A DNA stretch of 64,000 nt from Amycolatopsis sp. FBCC-B4732 (GCF_023008405.1 NZ_CP095376.1:7048501-7112500), one strand, 5' to 3'. Positions 25,699 through 35,035 are shown, counted from the stretch's first letter. Notes: generated from the sequence alone by a model not told the origin. Numbers and translations: made by a program.

Positions 25699-25760
25699 CG
25701 GGGTTTCGGCCGCGGCCCCGGCGAAGTCAAATCAGCCCGCCGGATCCGGCCCGCCCACAC

Positions 25761-25813
25761 GTCATGAACGAGTCGTTCACCTCACCAGACGACATGAACG
25801 ACCCGTTCATGAC
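25761..25813. repeat. Compound palindrome downstream of the zinc peptidase gene
   Basis: Nineteen-base arms at 25761-25779 and 25795-25813 (GTCATGAACGAGTCGTTCA against its complement, one mismatch) enclose a 15-base loop. Each arm is itself palindromic around TGAACGA..TCGTTCA. It lies 62 bases after the peptidase stop, in a 247-bp space that I think carries no gene; apart from this element and the next hairpin I see nothing there. It could end transcription. Confidence 0.75.
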
Positions 25814-25904
25814 ATCCACCGCAGCCCCGTCGCCTGAGGTCAGCTGACGGGCTTCGACGGCCAGGCCACAGGCGCTGCAGGTGACCGGCTCGCCCGCCCG
25901 TCTC

Positions 25905-25947
25905 GAATGGGTCATTCAGGACCTCCGAAGACCTGAATGACCCATTC
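25905..25947. terminator. Convergent-gene hairpin with palindromic arms
   Basis: A 16-bp perfect stem (GAATGGGTCATTCAGG and complement) with an 11-base loop ends inside the stop codon of the convergent membrane-protein gene. It probably terminates transcription from both sides. The arms are again self-palindromic (GAATG..CATTC). Confidence 0.7.
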
Positions 25948-26416
25948 AAGACGTGGGGCGGACCGGAGCCGGTTTCGAGCGCAACGGGATGCTCAGCCAC
26001 AGGTAGCCGAACATCCCGCCGGCGAAGCACGCGAACACCAGCAGCGCGAGCCCCAGCGGCCGGCGAGCGTCCGAAGCGCCGATCGACGTGTCGGCCGCGT
26101 GGACCGCGACCGGGCCCTGGTCCGGCAGCGTCTCCGGGACGGCGACCTCGACGCGCTCGCCTTGCCCGTGCCCGCAGCCGTTCAGCGTGCCTTCGTGCGC
26201 CTTGCCGGCGACGGTGAACTTGACCGTCTCGACGGCGTCCGGTTTGTCGCACGCCGCGGGCTTGGTGACCTCGGCCTGCACCGGCGCGCCGAGGCTGTCA
26301 CTGGTGATGCCCAGCAGCCCCGGCCCGGCGAGCCAGGCGAGCAGCACGACGAGCACGCCCGCCGCGGCGGGGATCGCCACCGTGGGCCACGTGAGGGCGA
26401 GGGATCGCGGGGGCAC
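25946..26416 (-). CDS. Small membrane protein, unknown function
   Basis: This 156-residue protein has two membrane segments, one near the N-terminus (VAIPAAAGVLVVLLAWLAG) and one near the C-terminus (GLALLVFACFAGGMFGYLWL). They bracket an extracellular domain of about 75 residues with two Cys residues (ACDKPDAVETVKF and LNGCGHG). The GTG start is the only good one in frame. It lies 42 bases downstream of the potassium channel gene on the same strand, so co-transcription is possible. The family is not recognised. Confidence 0.6.
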   Translation of the reverse strand: MPPRSLALTWPTVAIPAAAGVLVVLLAWLAGPGLLGITSDSLGAPVQAEVTKPAACDKPDAVETVKFTVAGKAHEGTLNGCGHGQGERVEVAVPETLPDQGPVAVHAADTSIGASDARRPLGLALLVFACFAGGMFGYLWLSIPLRSKPAPVRPTS

Positions 26417-26458
26417 CCGGCCATGGTTCCAGATTCCGCGGCCGAAACCCAGGTGCCG

Positions 26459-27541
26459 TCACCGCTGCTCGATCTTCTCCGCCTGCGTGACCTTCTTGAC
26501 GTAGAGGAGCTTGTCGCCGGGTTCGATGGCGTCGGCCTGTGGGGCGTCGACGCGGTAGAGGACGCCGTCGCGGACCAGGCCGAGCACGAGGTCGGGCAGG
26601 TGCCGCGGCGAACCGCCCTCCTCGGCGGGCTCGACCGCCCGCTCGGCGATCGCCAGGCCCGACTCCGGGGTCAGCAGGTCCTCCATGATGTCGACGACCA
26701 GCGGCGTCGACGTCGCCATGCCGAGCAGCCGCCCGGCCGTCTCGCTGGAGACGACGACCTGGTTGGCGCCCGACTGCTTGAGCAGGTGGACGTTCTCCGC
26801 CTCCCGCACCGACGCCACGATGTGCGCCTTGGGCGCCAGCTCGCGGGCGGTGAGGGTGACGAGGACCGCCGTGTCGTCCCGGTTCGGGGCGACGACGACC
26901 GCGCGCGCGTGCTGCACCGCGGCGACGCGCAGGACGTCGGAGCGGGTGGCCGAGCCGTGCACGGCGACCAGGCCCAGCGCGCTCGCCGCGTCGAGGGCCT
27001 GCTGGTCGGTGTCGACGACGACGATCTGGCCCGGGGCGACGTTCTCGTCGCCGAGCAGCGCGTTGACGGCGGACCGGCCCTTGGTGCCGAACCCGACGAC
27101 GACCGTGTGGTCGCGCACCTTCGTCCTCCACTTCTGGATCTTGAACGCCTGGCGGGAGCGCTCGGTGAGCACTTCCAGGGTGGTCCCGACCAGGACGATG
27201 AGGAAGAGCACCCGCAGCGGCGTGATCACCAGGACGTTCACCAGCCGGGCGGACGCCGTGGCCGGCGCGATGTCGCCGTAGCCGGTGGTCGAGAGCGAGA
27301 CGGTGGCGTAGTACAGGCTGTCCAGCAGGGACAGGCCGTCGCCGTTGGTGTCGCGGTACCCGTCGCGGTCGACGTAGACGATGATCACGGTGGCCAGCAG
27401 CGCGAGCAGCGCCCCGATGATCCGCTTCACGATGGACCGCAGCGGGCTGACCGTCAGCTCGGGCATCCGCAGGACGCCGACGAGCTCGTGGTCCGGCCGA
27501 TCGGTGAGACTGCCCAGCGGCAACCGCCTCAGGGCCTTCAT
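26459..27541 (-). CDS. Potassium channel with TrkA-N/RCK domain
   Basis: This 360-residue protein has two membrane helices around a pore loop with the selectivity filter TTGYGD (about residue 87). Just before it is an Asp-rich DRDGYRDTNGDG loop, common in actinobacterial members. The cytoplasmic RCK part binds nucleotides (VVVGFGTKGRSAV, about 147) and has a C-terminal TrkA-C-like segment. It should conduct K+ under ligand control. The M. tuberculosis homologue (Rv3200c) is likewise next to the AdnAB genes; here two small plus-strand genes intervene. Confidence 0.9.
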   Translation of the reverse strand: MKALRRLPLGSLTDRPDHELVGVLRMPELTVSPLRSIVKRIIGALLALLATVIIVYVDRDGYRDTNGDGLSLLDSLYYATVSLSTTGYGDIAPATASARLVNVLVITPLRVLFLIVLVGTTLEVLTERSRQAFKIQKWRTKVRDHTVVVGFGTKGRSAVNALLGDENVAPGQIVVVDTDQQALDAASALGLVAVHGSATRSDVLRVAAVQHARAVVVAPNRDDTAVLVTLTARELAPKAHIVASVREAENVHLLKQSGANQVVVSSETAGRLLGMATSTPLVVDIMEDLLTPESGLAIAERAVEPAEEGGSPRHLPDLVLGLVRDGVLYRVDAPQADAIEPGDKLLYVKKVTQAEKIEQR

Positions 27542-27637
27542 GCACCGGCTCCCAGCGGCTGGTGTCGAGCGTCACTCACGCCCGGAGGATAGCCCAACCG
27601 GGTGGCGGACCGCCGCGTGGAACGCGACGATGCCCCC

Positions 27638-28000
27638 ATGGCTACCTCGCAACGGCCCGCGCACCTCTTGGCGGGGGCACTGGGCTTCATGGGCGTCCTG
27701 CACTTCGCCGTGCCCAAGCCGTTCGACGGCCTGATCCCGCGTTCCCTGCCGGGTTCGCGGCGGGCGTGGACGTACGGCTCGGGGGTGGCGGAGCTGGCGG
27801 TCGCGGCCGCGGTGGCGACCCCGCGCACGCGCCGGCTGGGCGGGCTGGCGGCGGCGTTGCTGTTCCTGGGGGTGTTCCCGGGGAACGTGAAGATGGCGGT
27901 GGACGCGAAGACCCCGCCCCAGCGCGCGATCGCGTGGGGGCGGCTGCCGCTGCAGTGGCCGCTGATCGCGTGGGCGCTGAAGGTCCGCGACCGCGGCTGA
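27638..28000 (+). CDS. DoxX-like small membrane protein
   Basis: This 120-residue protein has about four membrane segments; LLAGALGFMGVLHFAVPKPFDGLIP and the GVAELAVAAAVATP region fit the DoxX/DUF4267-like family often labelled membrane protein. The ATG at 27638 is chosen; a GTG twelve codons upstream is possible, but its codons look less typical. It is divergent from the potassium channel gene. No specific function can be assigned. Confidence 0.65.
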   Translation: MATSQRPAHLLAGALGFMGVLHFAVPKPFDGLIPRSLPGSRRAWTYGSGVAELAVAAAVATPRTRRLGGLAAALLFLGVFPGNVKMAVDAKTPPQRAIAWGRLPLQWPLIAWALKVRDRG

Positions 28001-28004
28001 CGCC

Positions 28005-28379
28005 GTGCACGTCGAAATCACCGAGGTGCTGGACGGCGGCCTGGTCCGCTTCGCTTCGCCGCTGGGCACCGCGAACGCGGCCTGGCGGGGCACGGAGCCG
28101 CCCCGCGTCGGGCGGGTTCACGTGGAGCTGGACTTCCCGGCGTCGCTCCGGACCTGGGCGGTGGTCCCGGCCGGCGCGCCCGAGCTTCGCGGCACCGGCG
28201 ACCAGGTCCGCGTCACGGCCCGGGTGGCCGCGTACACCCCCGAGGACGGCGTGCTCACCCTCGAGCTGGGTGACAGCGTGGTGCTGGCCGAACTCCCCGC
28301 ACCCGCACCGGAAATCCGGCCCGGCGGCTGGCTGCGGGTGACCGCCGGCCGCCTCGACCTCTACCCGGTCGACCTGTAG
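28005..28379 (+). CDS. Hypothetical protein (124 aa)
   Basis: This soluble, beta-rich protein has no signal peptide or membrane segment; it starts MHVEITEVLDGGLVRFASPLGTANAAW. The GTG start is four bases after the DoxX-like stop, so the two are probably one transcript. Its stop abuts the convergent adnB stop with no bases between. I do not recognise the family. Confidence 0.6.
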   Translation: MHVEITEVLDGGLVRFASPLGTANAAWRGTEPPRVGRVHVELDFPASLRTWAVVPAGAPELRGTGDQVRVTARVAAYTPEDGVLTLELGDSVVLAELPAPAPEIRPGGWLRVTAGRLDLYPVDL

Positions 28380-31300
28380 TCACTCCTGCGGGATGTCCCG
28401 CAGCAGCCGGCGCAGGCCTTCCGTGTCCAGCAGGTCCGCCGGGCGGATCGTGCGGTTCGCCCGGACGTAGTGGAACGCCGCCCGCACCTGCTCCACCGGG
28501 ACGTTCTTCAGCGCTGCCCAGGCCATCCGGTACGCCGCCAGCTGGACCGCCAGTGCCGGGATCCTCGACTCGGGCGGGACCGAGCCCGTCTTCCAGTCCA
28601 CGACCTCCCAGTACCCGTCGGCGTGCCAGAACACCGCGTCCATGCGGCCGCGCAGGGTGATGCCCTCGACGTCGGCCGAGAACGAGACCTCCACCGCCTC
28701 GGGGACCCGGTCCGCCCACTCGCTCTCCTCGAACGCCTCCCGCAGCTCCTCGAAGTCCGCGTCCGGGGCTTCGTCGAAGTCGGCCGCGCCGGGGAGGTCG
28801 TCGATTTCGATGAGCTGGTCGCCCCCGAAGCGGCGCTCCAGCCAGCCGTGGAACTCCGTGCCGCGGCGGGCGAAGCTGTTCGGCTCCGCCGGCAGCGGGC
28901 GGCGCAGGTCGCTCGCCAGCCGGGCGCTGTCGTCGGCCAGCGTGACCAGCTGGCTCACCGTGAGCCGCGACGGCAGCGGGACCCGCTTGACGTGGTCGTC
29001 CTTGCGCGCCCACTCCTCCAGCAGGACGTCGGTGTCGGTCAGCCAGCCGTCCGGGTCGTCGTCCTCGTCGTCCGCCGGCGGCTCCTCAGCGTCCGAAGTG
29101 GACATCGCCTCGGACACCAGCTCGACCCCGGTCTGCACGCCGGTGCGGCGGTCGGCCAGCGGGTCGACCGGCCACCGCGACTTCCGCGAGTCCGACACCA
29201 GCGGGTTTTCCTCGTCTGACGCCGGTTCCGGCGCCCAGTCGGTCAGCCGCCCGACGCCGGTTTCCCGCAGCACGCCGGCGATCTCGGTGAGGAACTCCGA
29301 CGGCCCCTTCGCGCGGCTGCTGCTTTCGTTCCACCAGTGCCCGGAGACGATCAGCGCGCGCTCGGACCGCGTCAGCGCCACGTAGCAGAGCCGCCGCTCC
29401 TCGGACTGCTCCCGCTCGACGAACCCGGCCTCGTGCAGCTCCAGTCCTTCTTGGACTTCCTTGCGGTCGTAACCCTCGGCGACGCGCAGCTCCGGCAGGT
29501 CTTCGGCGTCACCGCGCAGCACGGCGGGCAGCGACGTCGCGGTCCGCAGCCACGACGACGACCGGCGACGCCCGGGGAACACCTCGTGCACCAGGTGCGG
29601 GACGGCGACGACCTCCCACTCCAGGCCCTTCGACGAGTGCACGGTGAGCACCTGCACCCGGTCCGGGACGACCTCGACCTCGCCGGGGGTGAGCCCGTCT
29701 TCGGCGTGCGCGGCGGTGTTCAGGTAGTCCACAAAGGACAGCAGGGTCGCCGTCGGCGCGGTCTCGGCGTAGTCGGTGACGACTTCGGCGAACGCGTCCA
29801 GGTGCGCGCGGCCCGCGGAACCGGGGCGGGCCAGCGATTCGACGTCCAGCAGCATCGTGCGCTCGACGTCGGCGACGAGCTCCGGCAGCGACTGGTCGAG
29901 CCGCCGCCGCAGCGCGGCCAGCTCCCAGCCGATCCGCCGGATGCGCCGGTAGCCCTCCGCCGAATACCGGTCCGCCGCACCGGGTTCGTCGACGGCGTCG
30001 ATCAGCCCGGCCTGCTCGACCCGCTCGACCACCAGCTCCGGGGTGTCGGACTTCTCCGGGCTGGACAGCTCGCCGGCCCGCCGCCACAGCGCCGCGACGT
30101 CGGCGGCCGCGAGGCGCCAGCGCGCGCCGGTCAGGAGCCGGGCCGCCGCGCTGCCCGACAGCGGGTCGGCGAGCACCTTCAACGTCGAAACGAGGTCGGC
30201 GACCTCGGGTTCGTCGAGCAGGCCGCCGAGCCCGACGACCTCGACCGGCAGCCCGCGCGCCCGCAGTTCGGCGGCGATCGGGGCCATGTCGGCGCGGCGC
30301 CGCACGAGGACGGCGGCGGTCGGCGGCTTCCCGGTCTCCTCCTGCACGGCGTACCAGCGCCGCGACAGCGCGTCGGCGACCCACTCGCGTTCGGCGCGGA
30401 TGTCCGGCAGCAGCGCGCACGCGATGTCCGCCGCCCCGGCGCCTTCGCGGGCCCGCAACCGTTCGACGCCGAGGCCGCGGGCGCGCAGCGGTTCGGCGAT
30501 CGCGTTCGCGAGGTCGAGGATCTCCGGCGGGTTGCGGAAGCTGGTGAGCAGCCCGAATTCGTGCGCGGGGACGAGGCGTTCGCCGTCGAAGCGCGGGAAG
30601 TCCGAGGTGAACCGGGGCAGGTTGGCCGCGCTGGCGCCGCGCCAGCCGTAGATGGCCTGCGCCGGGTCGCCGACGGCGGTCACCGGCATCGGCGGGTTCT
30701 CGACGCCGCCGAACAGCGCGCGCAGCAGGACGCGCTGGGCGTGCCCGGTGTCCTGGTACTCGTCGAGCAGGACGGCGCCGTAGCGTTCCCGTTCGCCGCG
30801 CACGACCGACGGGTAGCCGCTCGCGAGCTGCGCGGCGAGGGACATCTGGTCGGCGAAGTCGAGCGCGCCTTCGTTGCGCTTGCGGCGGTGGTAGTCCTCG
30901 ACGAGTGGCAGCAGCGCGAGCCGGAAGTGCTGCGCCGCCATGATTTCCGTGAGCTTCTGCGGCAGCCCGGCCCGCTGTCCCTTGGCGCGCGGCGCGTTCT
31001 CGATGATCCGGCAGAGCCACTTCGTGTACTCGGCGAGCTGCTCGGTGGAGACCAGGTGCTCGCCGAGTTCGCCGGCGAGGGCGAGCACGTCGGCGGTGAC
31101 GGTCGGCGGGACGCGGTCGGTCTCGAGCTCGTTGTCCCAAGTGGACACGACGCGGTGCGCGATCTGCCACGACGACGTCTCGGACAGCAGCCGGACACCG
31201 GGCTGCACCGGCAGCCGGAGGCCGTGCTCGGACAGCATGCGCCCGGCGTAGGCGTGGTAGGTGAGGACGGTCGGTTCGCCGGCGACCACCGTGGACCGCA

Positions 31301-31628
31301 GCCCGCCGGTGGGGTCGAGTCGGTCGAGGAGGCCGGACCCGGCGAGGCGGCGCAGCCGCGCGCGGACGCGTTCCCCGAGCTGGCGGGCGGCCTTGCGGGT
31401 GAAGGTGAGGCCGAGCACGCGGTCGGGGCTGACGATCCCGTTGGCGACCAGCCAGACCACCCGCGCGGCCATCGTTTCGGTCTTCCCCGCGCCGGCCCCG
31501 GCGACGACGAGCGAGGGTTCGACGGGCGCGGCGATGACGGTCGCCTGCTCGGGGGTCGGCCGGTGCAGCCCGAGCGCGTCGGCGAGTTCGGCGGGCTCGA
31601 CGGGGTTGGCGACGAGGAGCGGGCTCAC
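28380..31628 (-). CDS. adnB: AdnB-type UvrD helicase fused to RecB-family nuclease
   Basis: This 1082-residue protein has an N-terminal SF1A motor: Walker A GAGAGKT near residue 47, motif II LLDEYQDT, GDPAQAIYGWRGA and the later VHSSKGLEWE. Its C-terminal PD-(D/E)XK nuclease core reads GRMDAVFW then EVVDWKTG. In mycobacteria AdnA-AdnB resects double-strand breaks, and the AdnB motor drives the complex. Length and order (adnA upstream, adnB downstream) match Rv3202c-Rv3201c. A 94-base gap filled by palindromes separates the two genes. All key residues appear intact. Confidence 0.92.
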   Translation of the reverse strand: MSPLLVANPVEPAELADALGLHRPTPEQATVIAAPVEPSLVVAGAGAGKTETMAARVVWLVANGIVSPDRVLGLTFTRKAARQLGERVRARLRRLAGSGLLDRLDPTGGLRSTVVAGEPTVLTYHAYAGRMLSEHGLRLPVQPGVRLLSETSSWQIAHRVVSTWDNELETDRVPPTVTADVLALAGELGEHLVSTEQLAEYTKWLCRIIENAPRAKGQRAGLPQKLTEIMAAQHFRLALLPLVEDYHRRKRNEGALDFADQMSLAAQLASGYPSVVRGERERYGAVLLDEYQDTGHAQRVLLRALFGGVENPPMPVTAVGDPAQAIYGWRGASAANLPRFTSDFPRFDGERLVPAHEFGLLTSFRNPPEILDLANAIAEPLRARGLGVERLRAREGAGAADIACALLPDIRAEREWVADALSRRWYAVQEETGKPPTAAVLVRRRADMAPIAAELRARGLPVEVVGLGGLLDEPEVADLVSTLKVLADPLSGSAAARLLTGARWRLAAADVAALWRRAGELSSPEKSDTPELVVERVEQAGLIDAVDEPGAADRYSAEGYRRIRRIGWELAALRRRLDQSLPELVADVERTMLLDVESLARPGSAGRAHLDAFAEVVTDYAETAPTATLLSFVDYLNTAAHAEDGLTPGEVEVVPDRVQVLTVHSSKGLEWEVVAVPHLVHEVFPGRRRSSSWLRTATSLPAVLRGDAEDLPELRVAEGYDRKEVQEGLELHEAGFVEREQSEERRLCYVALTRSERALIVSGHWWNESSSRAKGPSEFLTEIAGVLRETGVGRLTDWAPEPASDEENPLVSDSRKSRWPVDPLADRRTGVQTGVELVSEAMSTSDAEEPPADDEDDDPDGWLTDTDVLLEEWARKDDHVKRVPLPSRLTVSQLVTLADDSARLASDLRRPLPAEPNSFARRGTEFHGWLERRFGGDQLIEIDDLPGAADFDEAPDADFEELREAFEESEWADRVPEAVEVSFSADVEGITLRGRMDAVFWHADGYWEVVDWKTGSVPPESRIPALAVQLAAYRMAWAALKNVPVEQVRAAFHYVRANRTIRPADLLDTEGLRRLLRDIPQE

Positions 31629-31646
31629 TTCCCCACCCCCCGAGCC

Positions 31647-31705
31647 GCACTTTCACGTGAAAGTGCAGCTTTGTGCCGCAAAGCCGCACTTTCACGTGAA
31701 AGTGC
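31647..31705. repeat. Composite palindrome between adnA and adnB
   Basis: Two copies of GCACTTTCACGTGAAAGTGC (31647-31666 and 31686-31705) flank a core hairpin GCTTTGTGCCGCAAAGC (31668-31684). The whole forms a long inverted repeat whose arms are themselves palindromic. It fills most of the 94-base gap between the helicase genes and has no visible coding potential. Confidence 0.9.
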
Positions 31706-31722
31706 GGCGGTGGCTGAGGCGG

Positions 31723-34700
31723 TCACGGGCCTGGTACCTGTCGGCCTTCGGGGCGCAGGGGGCAGCAGCCGCGGGCCGGGCAGCGGTCGCAGTCCGGGTT
31801 CTCCTGCGCCTGGTAGTCCGGCCCGGCGGCCGACGCCGCGGCGTCGCGGACCAGCTCCAGCCACTGCTTGCCGCCGACCTCGTCCAGCGGCGGCTGGGAC
31901 CGTTCGGTGGCGCCGGTCTGTTTGTTCGCCTTCGCGACGTAGACCAGCTTCGCGCCGCCGGGTTCGTTGCTGCCCTTGATCGCTCCCAGCAGCACCGCGA
32001 GCTGGTACGCCGCCAGCTGCGGGTGCGCCTCGGCGTCGGCGCCCGAAACGGGCACCTTCCCCGTCTTGATGTCGACGATCACCGGCCGCCCGTCGGCGTC
32101 GAGCTCCACCCGGTCGACGCGGCCCCGCAGCAGCACCCGGACCTCGTCGGCGCCACCGGCCGGCAGCTCCACCTCGATGTCCTGCTCGACGCCGGCTTCC
32201 TTGAGCTCCGCCCGGCTGCGCTCCAGCCACGTCACGAAGTTCTGCAGCATCTGCTCGACGCGCCGCCGTTCCCGCCGCGAGAACCACGGCGCCCCGGCGT
32301 CGACCCGCACCCAGGCATCGTCCAAAGCGGACTGCAGCTCCGCGTCCGTGCGACCGGACGCGACCGCCTGCGCCAGCCCGTGCACCAGGGTGCCGGTCAC
32401 CGCGGCCAGCTGGGCCGGGTCGCTGCCACCGTGGCGCTCGATCATCCAGCGCAGCGGGCACTTCGTCAGGATTTCCACTGTGGACGGTGAGATCCGGATG
32501 AGGTCGCCGGGCGGGTGCACCGGGACGTCGGTGGACGCCGGGAGCAGGCCGTACCACGTCGACGGGTGCGCGCCCGGCACCTTCGCGTCGGCCAGGCGCG
32601 CCAGCTGCTTCGCCGCCCGGCGCCGGCGTGCGGGCTCCGCCTTGTCGTCGCAGACGACCTCGCGCAGCTCCCCCACCAGCTCGGCCAGCACCAGCGACCG
32701 CCCCGGCGGCTTCATCCGCGAGTCGAGACCGCCGTCGTCGGCGCCGTTCTCCTCCAGGTCGTCGAGGAACCGGGACGGCTGCTCGTCCTCGCCCGAAACC
32801 GCGGTGACGAGCAACGTCTGCTTCGCGCGGCTCATCGCGAGGTAGAACAGCCGCCGCTCCTCGGCGAGGATCGGGGCGGTCTGGGACACGGCGTCGTCGT
32901 CGACCCCGGCCATCAGGTCCTTGAGCCGTTCCACGCCCAGCACGGATCCGCGCAGCCGCAGGTCCGGCCACGCGCCCTCCTGGACACCGGCGACGGCGAC
33001 GACCGTCCACTCGCGACCGGCGGCCGAGTGCGCCGTGAGCAGCGAAACACCGTCGCCCGGCACAGCGGCCGGAGCGAGCGTGTCGCCCGCGATCCGTTGC
33101 GCGCCAAGGTAGTCCGCGAAGGACGCGACACTCGCGCGCGGCAACCGGTCGACGTACCGGCCGGCGGCGTCGAACAACGCGACCACGGCGTCGAGGTCGC
33201 GATCGGCCTGCGCGGCCAGCGAACCGCCGCGCTCGACCTGGCGCAGCAGCTTGTCCTGCAGGCCGCTTTCCCGCCACAGCTGCCACAGCACCTGCTCGAC
33301 GCCGTCGCCTCGGGCCACGGCCTGGTGCGTGACGCGCAGCAGCCCGCCGACGCGCCGCACCGGCTCGGCCTCGGCGTCGGCCAGCCCGGCGAGGACGTCC
33401 CCGCCCCGCAACGCTTCCACGAGCAGCTCATCGCTCGAGCGCTGCCCGCCGCCGGCCAGTTCGAGGCGGCGCAGACCGCGCCGCAACCGCCGCAGCGCCA
33501 AGGGATCCGCGCCGCCGAGCGCAGACGACAGCAGCATCTCCGCGAGGTCGACGTCGAGGAGTTCCGGTGCGGGCGCGAGCTTCAGCACGGCCAGCAGCGG
33601 ACGCACCGCGGGCTGCTTCGCCAGCGGCAGTTCCTCGGTCGCCGACCCGATCGGTACGCCGGCGGCGCGCAAAGCGCGTTGCAGCACCAGGAAAGTCCGC
33701 GCCGGCGACCGGACGAGCACCGCGATCTCCGACCACGGAACGCCGTCGACGAGGTGCGCGCGGCGCAGCTGGTCGGCGATCCAGCTCGCCTCGGCGGCGG
33801 GCGTCGGCATCACGCGGACACGCACGTTCCCGCCGGTGGCGCCCTTCGGCGGGACGATCTTGCGGTGCTGCGACGCACCCGGCAGCGTCGCGCCGATCTT
33901 CGCCACCGCCAGGCGCACGGCCGGGGCCAGCCGGTGCGACGTCGTGAGCGTGACGGTCCGGCTGCCGTCCGGGTCGGCGTCGGCGAACAGGCTCGCGTCC
34001 GCGCCGCGGAAGGAGAACACGTTCTGGTCGGGGTCGCCGGCCACGACGAACTCGGCCGCGGTGTGCCCGATCACCCGGACCAGGCTGGTCTGCAGCGGGT
34101 CGAGGTGGTGGGCGTCGTCCACGAACAGGTGCCGGACGCGGGTGCGCTCGCGTTCGCGCAGCTCGTCGTCGTCCTCGAGGGCGAGCAGCGCGGAGGTGAC
34201 CAGCTCCGCGGCGTCCAGCGCGGGCGAGCTCGCGACGCCGAGCGCGTTGCCGCCCGCACCCTGCAGCTGCGTGACTTCTTCGTACTGGGCCCAGAACTGG
34301 CCGGCGGCGATCCACTCGTCACGGCCGCGGCGGCGGCCCAGCTCGGCGAGGTCCTCCGGGCCGAGCCCGCGCTCGGCCGCGCGCATCAGCAGGTCGCGCA
34401 GCTCTTCGGCGAAGCCGGGGACGATCAGGGCGGGCCGCAGCGGTTCCGGCCAGTACTCGGCTTCTTCGTCGAGGTCACCGGCCAGCAGTTCGCGCACGAC
34501 GACGTCCTGCTCGGCGCCCGCGAGCAGGCGTGGCGGCGGGAGCTCCCCGGCCATCGCTTCCAGCCGCAGCAGCGAGTAGGCGTAGGAGTGCACGGTGCGC
34601 ACGAGCGGTTCGCGGACGGTCCGGGGCAGCGGCCGCGCCTGGTCCGGGTCGGCGGTGAGCCGGCGCGTGATGTCGGCGCGCAGGGCGTCCGCGGCCTTGC

Positions 34701-34935
34701 GGGACGTGGTGAGCACGAGCACGCTCTCGGGGTCCGCGCCCTCGGCGATGCGGCGGGTGGCGGCCGAGGCGAGCAGCGACGTCTTGCCGGTGCCGGGCCC
34801 GCCGAGCACGCGGCGGAACCCACCGGGTGCGGAGAGCACGCGCCGGGCGCCTTCGCCCCAGGTGAACGTGGGTGCGTCGGGGACCGGCGTGCGCACCAGC
34901 CGCGCGTCCGCCTGCGCCGTTCGCCTCCCGTTCAC
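31723..34935 (-). CDS. adnA: AdnA-type helicase-nuclease with Fe-S cysteines
   Basis: This protein of about 1070 residues has a UvrD-like motor (Walker A GGPGTGKT) and a C-terminal RecB-type nuclease (GRVDRVEL then VIVDIKTG). Cys in LTKCPLRWM plus CDRCPARGCC at the end probably hold an Fe-S cluster. Motif II reads FVDDAHHLD rather than DExQD, so this motor may be the weaker one. The GTG at 34935 is chosen because the 15 codons from the earlier GTG (34980) include CTA, CCA, CAT and AGG, unlike the rest; neither start has a good ribosome site. It is the first gene of the adnAB operon. Confidence 0.88.
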   Translation of the reverse strand: MNGRRTAQADARLVRTPVPDAPTFTWGEGARRVLSAPGGFRRVLGGPGTGKTSLLASAATRRIAEGADPESVLVLTTSRKAADALRADITRRLTADPDQARPLPRTVREPLVRTVHSYAYSLLRLEAMAGELPPPRLLAGAEQDVVVRELLAGDLDEEAEYWPEPLRPALIVPGFAEELRDLLMRAAERGLGPEDLAELGRRRGRDEWIAAGQFWAQYEEVTQLQGAGGNALGVASSPALDAAELVTSALLALEDDDELRERERTRVRHLFVDDAHHLDPLQTSLVRVIGHTAAEFVVAGDPDQNVFSFRGADASLFADADPDGSRTVTLTTSHRLAPAVRLAVAKIGATLPGASQHRKIVPPKGATGGNVRVRVMPTPAAEASWIADQLRRAHLVDGVPWSEIAVLVRSPARTFLVLQRALRAAGVPIGSATEELPLAKQPAVRPLLAVLKLAPAPELLDVDLAEMLLSSALGGADPLALRRLRRGLRRLELAGGGQRSSDELLVEALRGGDVLAGLADAEAEPVRRVGGLLRVTHQAVARGDGVEQVLWQLWRESGLQDKLLRQVERGGSLAAQADRDLDAVVALFDAAGRYVDRLPRASVASFADYLGAQRIAGDTLAPAAVPGDGVSLLTAHSAAGREWTVVAVAGVQEGAWPDLRLRGSVLGVERLKDLMAGVDDDAVSQTAPILAEERRLFYLAMSRAKQTLLVTAVSGEDEQPSRFLDDLEENGADDGGLDSRMKPPGRSLVLAELVGELREVVCDDKAEPARRRRAAKQLARLADAKVPGAHPSTWYGLLPASTDVPVHPPGDLIRISPSTVEILTKCPLRWMIERHGGSDPAQLAAVTGTLVHGLAQAVASGRTDAELQSALDDAWVRVDAGAPWFSRRERRRVEQMLQNFVTWLERSRAELKEAGVEQDIEVELPAGGADEVRVLLRGRVDRVELDADGRPVIVDIKTGKVPVSGADAEAHPQLAAYQLAVLLGAIKGSNEPGGAKLVYVAKANKQTGATERSQPPLDEVGGKQWLELVRDAAASAAGPDYQAQENPDCDRCPARGCCPLRPEGRQVPGP

Positions 34936-35035
34936 CCCGCGATGGAACCACGTCCGGAGTAGTGGGTGCGGCACCGGCACGGCTTAGCGGCGGACGGCCA
35001 CGAAAAGTGTCGTACCCATCCGGCAGAGTGTCGGT

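Noticed and set aside
31629..31722. Insertion-sequence ends between adnA and adnB
   Set aside because: The inverted repeats are only a modular palindrome; there is no transposase frame and no target duplication in view.
34936..34980. Earlier GTG start for AdnA
   Set aside because: The 15 extra codons include CTA, CCA, CAT and AGG, unlike the gene, and no ribosome site precedes the GTG; the choice remains uncertain.
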